A DNA stretch of 64,000 nucleotides from Bacillus mycoides. GTDB lineage: Bacteria; Bacillota; Bacilli; Bacillales; Bacillaceae_G. This document shows, piece by piece, positions 61,506 to 64,000 of the stretch. Each line of letters opens with the position of its first letter. The first letter of the stretch is position 1. The stretch is taken from contig NZ_CP036132.1 of the NCBI RefSeq assembly GCF_018742245.1, positions 4,831,001-4,895,000 on the forward strand, given 5' to 3'. Under the pieces are notes generated by a model. That model saw only the letters and a program-made list of their open reading frames with translations. It ran no database searches and was not told the origin of the DNA. Both the position numbers and the translations under genes were made by a program.

Positions 61506-62211
61506 AGTCCATTTGTTTCTTTTTATAAATGAAGAGCGTAATAGCAAGTACTGCAACTAACCAAATAGTTATGTTCAATAAATTACTAGTAATTGCACTA
61601 AAACCTTCACCTTTTATCACACCGCTGACTGCGAGGCCGATATGACGAGTCGGTAAATACTCGACTATTTTTGTAACAACCTCGTTTTTCACGAATCCTG
61701 CTATAAAATCACCAATAAGAAAGACCATTAGTATCGGTAACCCAATTGTTGATGTTTGCGGTACATTTTGAGCTATTAATCCAATACATGTTCCAATAAG
61801 GGTGAACATTAGCGTCCCAAGAACAAAGATGAATAATAACAATGCAATATTACCTTCTAATTTCCCTAAAATAAGTAGATTAATAAAACAAATCGCAACT
61901 GTAATTATGCCCGTTAATGAGCTTTTTCCAATTAATACTTCAATAGACGATGCTGGCGATAACATAAGAACACGAAGCGTACTTTTTTCCTTTTCTTCTG
62001 CGATAAGCATTGCCTGTATAAAGCCCCCAACCAAAACTAACGTCATTGTAATTAATGTACTTGCTCCAACTTCTCTAAAATTATCAGAACGACTATACAG
62101 TATCGCAAAGAAAATCGGCATTGCCATCATAATCAAACTCTGTGAATTCGTTTTAAAATCTTGTACCTCTTTCCGAAAAATAGCTGAAAATCTTCTCATT
62201 GAAAATGTCAT
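61504..62211 (-). CDS. ABC-2 type exporter permease
   Basis: This 235-residue permease has six helices and the ABC-2 outline: FRKEVQDFKTNSQSLIMM at the start, EEKEKSTLRVLMLSPAS after the second helix, and NLLNITIWLVAVLAIT at the end. NatB-like. Its ATG overlaps the ATPase stop by one base (TAATG), so the pair is coupled. The substrate is unknown. Confidence 0.86.
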   Translation of the reverse strand: MTFSMRRFSAIFRKEVQDFKTNSQSLIMMAMPIFFAILYSRSDNFREVGASTLITMTLVLVGGFIQAMLIAEEKEKSTLRVLMLSPASSIEVLIGKSSLTGIITVAICFINLLILGKLEGNIALLLFIFVLGTLMFTLIGTCIGLIAQNVPQTSTIGLPILMVFLIGDFIAGFVKNEVVTKIVEYLPTRHIGLAVSGVIKGEGFSAITSNLLNITIWLVAVLAITLFIYKKKQMD

Positions 62212-63053
62212 TATAGTCCCCTCCCAGTAACTTCAATAAAGATATCGCCTAGCGTCGGTTCGTGTGAATGAATAGATAGTAATTCGCCTTTTTTCATCCA
62301 TTCTGAAATGCGTTTTGCTCCTAATTCATCTTTTTGTACCGTTTCTTTTTGTTTATCTTTTAACACAACTTGTATTTGATCTTTCGCGTATTTTAATCGC
62401 AAGTTTTCTGGTGTATCAAGTGCTACAATTTCTCCCCCACACAGAAAGGCAATGCGGTTACAAAGCGTTTCTGCTTCCTCCATGTTGTGCGTTGTTAAGA
62501 AAATGGTTGTTCCTTCTTTATTTAAGTCTTTTAAGATTTTATGAATGTTTTGTACGTTTACTGGATCAAGTGCGGATGTTGGTTCATCTAAGAAGAGGAT
62601 ATCTGGTTTATGAAGAATTGCCCTTGCCAATGTGACGCGCTGCTTCATTCCTTTTGATAGTTTCTTTACTGGCGTTTTTTTATCATCTAATAAGTTCACT
62701 TGTGCTAGTACTTCATCAATTCGCTCTTTCTTGCAATCGTATAAGTCACAAAATAATAGTAAGTTATCATAAATGCTAAGTCTTTCATATAAGCCGCTAT
62801 TGTCTGTTAAAATACCGATTCGTTTGTAATCAATACTACTTGGCCCTGTAATGTCTTTACCTAATACTCTTACAGTCCCAACACTATGAAGCAATTGAGA
62901 AGTTAATATTTTCACTGTTGTCGTTTTCCCAGATCCACTCGGTCCGAGGAATCCGAAAATTTCTCCTTGCTTCACCTCAATATTTACATTTCGAAGTGCT
63001 GTTTTTCCATCGAAACTTTTCATTACATCTTTCATTTCAATTGCCAATGTCAT
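62211..63053 (-). CDS. ABC-2 type exporter ATPase
   Basis: This 280-residue ATPase has Walker A GPSGSGKTT, signature LSKGMKQRV, Walker B ILFLDEPTSALD and H-loop TTHNMEEAE. A CcmA/NatA-like C-terminal extension (about 215-280) follows. AAAGGGGATGACGAA precedes the ATG. It lies behind the ABC-LytTR regulator gene, which probably controls it. Confidence 0.91.
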   Translation of the reverse strand: MTLAIEMKDVMKSFDGKTALRNVNIEVKQGEIFGFLGPSGSGKTTTVKILTSQLLHSVGTVRVLGKDITGPSSIDYKRIGILTDNSGLYERLSIYDNLLLFCDLYDCKKERIDEVLAQVNLLDDKKTPVKKLSKGMKQRVTLARAILHKPDILFLDEPTSALDPVNVQNIHKILKDLNKEGTTIFLTTHNMEEAETLCNRIAFLCGGEIVALDTPENLRLKYAKDQIQVVLKDKQKETVQKDELGAKRISEWMKKGELLSIHSHEPTLGDIFIEVTGRGL

Positions 63054-63173
63054 TTCGTCATCCCCTTTGTTTTTCTTTTTTATAGATGAAAGTCGCTTTA
63101 GCGCTTTTCGTTTGTTTGTTTCGCTTTTCTTGACTCAATCATATGAAAAACAAAGGGTAGGCGCAGTAAAATG

Positions 63174-63198
63174 CCGGTAAAAGGAGTATTTTTACCGG
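63174..63198. promoter_or_regulatory. CCGGTAAAA inverted repeat between regulator and ABC operon
   Basis: CCGGTAAAA (63174-63182) and TTTTACCGG (63190-63198) with a 7-nt loop lie 36 bp behind the LytTR gene and 120 bp before the ATPase start. No good T run follows on minus, so it may be an operator or a weak terminator. Confidence 0.45.
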
Positions 63199-63233
63199 TG
63201 AATGAATCCTATTTTGAGCTTATTGGAGCACTT

Positions 63234-64000
63234 TTATAGCCCAATTACATCTTTTAATTCATCCATTCGTCCTTTTGAAAGTGGAATTGAACTTTTTCTT
63301 TCGTCATCCAAAATTAAACTAAAACTATTACGTGTCCATGTAATGACTTCTCGCACTCGTTGTAAATTAACGAGGTACGAGCGATGACATCTAAAGAAAC
63401 CAAAACCTGTTAATCTCGTTTCTAGTTCACTTAATGTTAGTGCACATACAAAATCACCTTCACGCACATGAATATGTGTCACTCCGTTTTGCGTTTCAAT
63501 GAAATGAATTTCCATTGGATCAAGTAAAATGATTTTGTCATTCACTTTCGCTGGTATCCTTTCTAATTTCATCTGCGGAATCATTTGAACGACCTTTTCT
63601 TCGTCAACTTCTTTCACTTCTTCTTGCTCAATTTCTACCTTTTTCACACCATTGTTGTTTAATATGTATACATCTTCTGTTAGCGAGAGCGCATCTGATA
63701 AGAAGGAGGACGTAATAAAGATCGCCTTTCCTTGCTCTTTCATTTTCATAATTGCTTTTCGAATAATAATCGTACTTTCTGTATCTACATTTTGCTCCGG
63801 CTCTTCCAAAATAACTAAATCCGGATTATGAATCATAACTCGCCCAATATGAAGGCGACGTTTCTCTGAAAATGACAGTTTTTCTATTTTAACGTTTAAC
63901 TTATCTAGAAGACCGACATATTGTACAACTTCTTCTGTGCTCATATTTGATTCATAAAGCCCTAATAAAAACTTGAAGTACTCTTTCACCTTCAAACGGT
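63234..64000 (-). CDS. ABC ATPase-LytTR fusion regulator (5' end outside the window)
   Basis: The visible 255 residues are the end of a longer protein; the frame stays open to the window edge with ABC-domain sequence (RLKVKEYFKFLLGLYESN), so the true start lies beyond 64000. First comes the second half of an ABC ATPase with a degenerate signature (KLSFSEKRRLHIGR for LSGGQ) and a Walker B that keeps its Glu residues (LVILEEPEQNVD). After a Glu-rich linker (about residues 118-140) follows a LytTR DNA-binding domain (EIHFIETQNGVTHIHV, FGFFRCHRSYLVNLQRV, SIPLSKGRMDELK). It may bind ATP or another ABC protein and control the exporter genes next to it. Confidence 0.85.
   Translation of the reverse strand, partial: RLKVKEYFKFLLGLYESNMSTEEVVQYVGLLDKLNVKIEKLSFSEKRRLHIGRVMIHNPDLVILEEPEQNVDTESTIIIRKAIMKMKEQGKAIFITSSFLSDALSLTEDVYILNNNGVKKVEIEQEEVKEVDEEKVVQMIPQMKLERIPAKVNDKIILLDPMEIHFIETQNGVTHIHVREGDFVCALTLSELETRLTGFGFFRCHRSYLVNLQRVREVITWTRNSFSLILDDERKSSIPLSKGRMDELKDVIGL

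Overview
The window is a chromosomal segment of a low-GC Gram-positive spore-former, almost certainly a member of the Bacillus cereus group. This rests on spoIIID, spoIIQ, mbl and fabZ together, a ComK2-type competence regulator, an EntA-type SH3-3D cell-wall protein, and the codon use and ribosome binding sites. No rRNA, tRNA, CRISPR array, prophage or intact insertion sequence was seen.

Layout. Positions 1-11.2 kb hold mostly plus-strand genes: D-amino acid aminotransferase (dat), a five-SH3 NlpC/P60 wall hydrolase, a nucleoside transporter (nupC), a two-gene module of degenerate GGDEF protein plus membrane glycosyltransferase, a BCCT osmolyte transporter (minus strand), an SH3-3D protein (entA) and a small unknown protein. 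A probable 44-codon gene with its own promoter lies in the 7.2-7.5 kb gap. Positions 11.2-20 kb hold a TcaA-like zinc-ribbon membrane protein, a SWIM/SNF2 pair (ywqB-ywqA), VanZ, a DUF1659/DUF2922 pair, DUF4359, comK2 and a convergent minimal sigma factor whose upstream region carries four near-identical 9-bp sites spaced 21-22 bp. Positions 20-25 kb form a YknXYZ-like efflux operon followed by two tandem Yip1 (YknW-like) paralogues, with a helically phased TTACA array upstream. Positions 25-30.4 kb hold an organophosphate antiporter with a substrate-binding lipoprotein, an unknown membrane protein and a two-component system. Positions 30.5-35.5 kb are the manR-manP-manA mannose PTS locus with a cre site.

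Positions 35.7-57.2 kb are a large, mostly co-oriented minus-strand Wzx/Wzy-type exopolysaccharide or capsule locus. Reading in its transcription direction: an orphan BY-kinase, chain-length regulator, BY-kinase, tyrosine phosphatase, an EAR (eps-associated) antitermination RNA candidate, galU, the initiating sugar transferase, five genes for a dTDP-3-acetamido-3,6-dideoxyhexose (rmlA, rmlB, ketoisomerase, acetyltransferase, aminotransferase), flippase, glycosyltransferases and polymerase, then GDP-mannose supply (manC, a second manA), an LCP ligase, an SGNH protein and galE. Several terminator-like hairpins lie inside the locus after the EAR candidate, as expected if that RNA makes polymerase read through them. 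The wzx-wzy core is more AT-rich than its flanks, typical of exchanged serotype cassettes.

Positions 57.5-64 kb return to conserved core: fabZ, mbl, spoIIID, a 44-residue membrane protein, spoIIQ (with a visible SigF promoter), an ABC exporter pair, and a partial gene that joins a degenerate ABC ATPase to a LytTR DNA-binding domain.

Many starts were moved from the longest open frame to the codon following a clear Shine-Dalgarno sequence; these choices are stated entry by entry.
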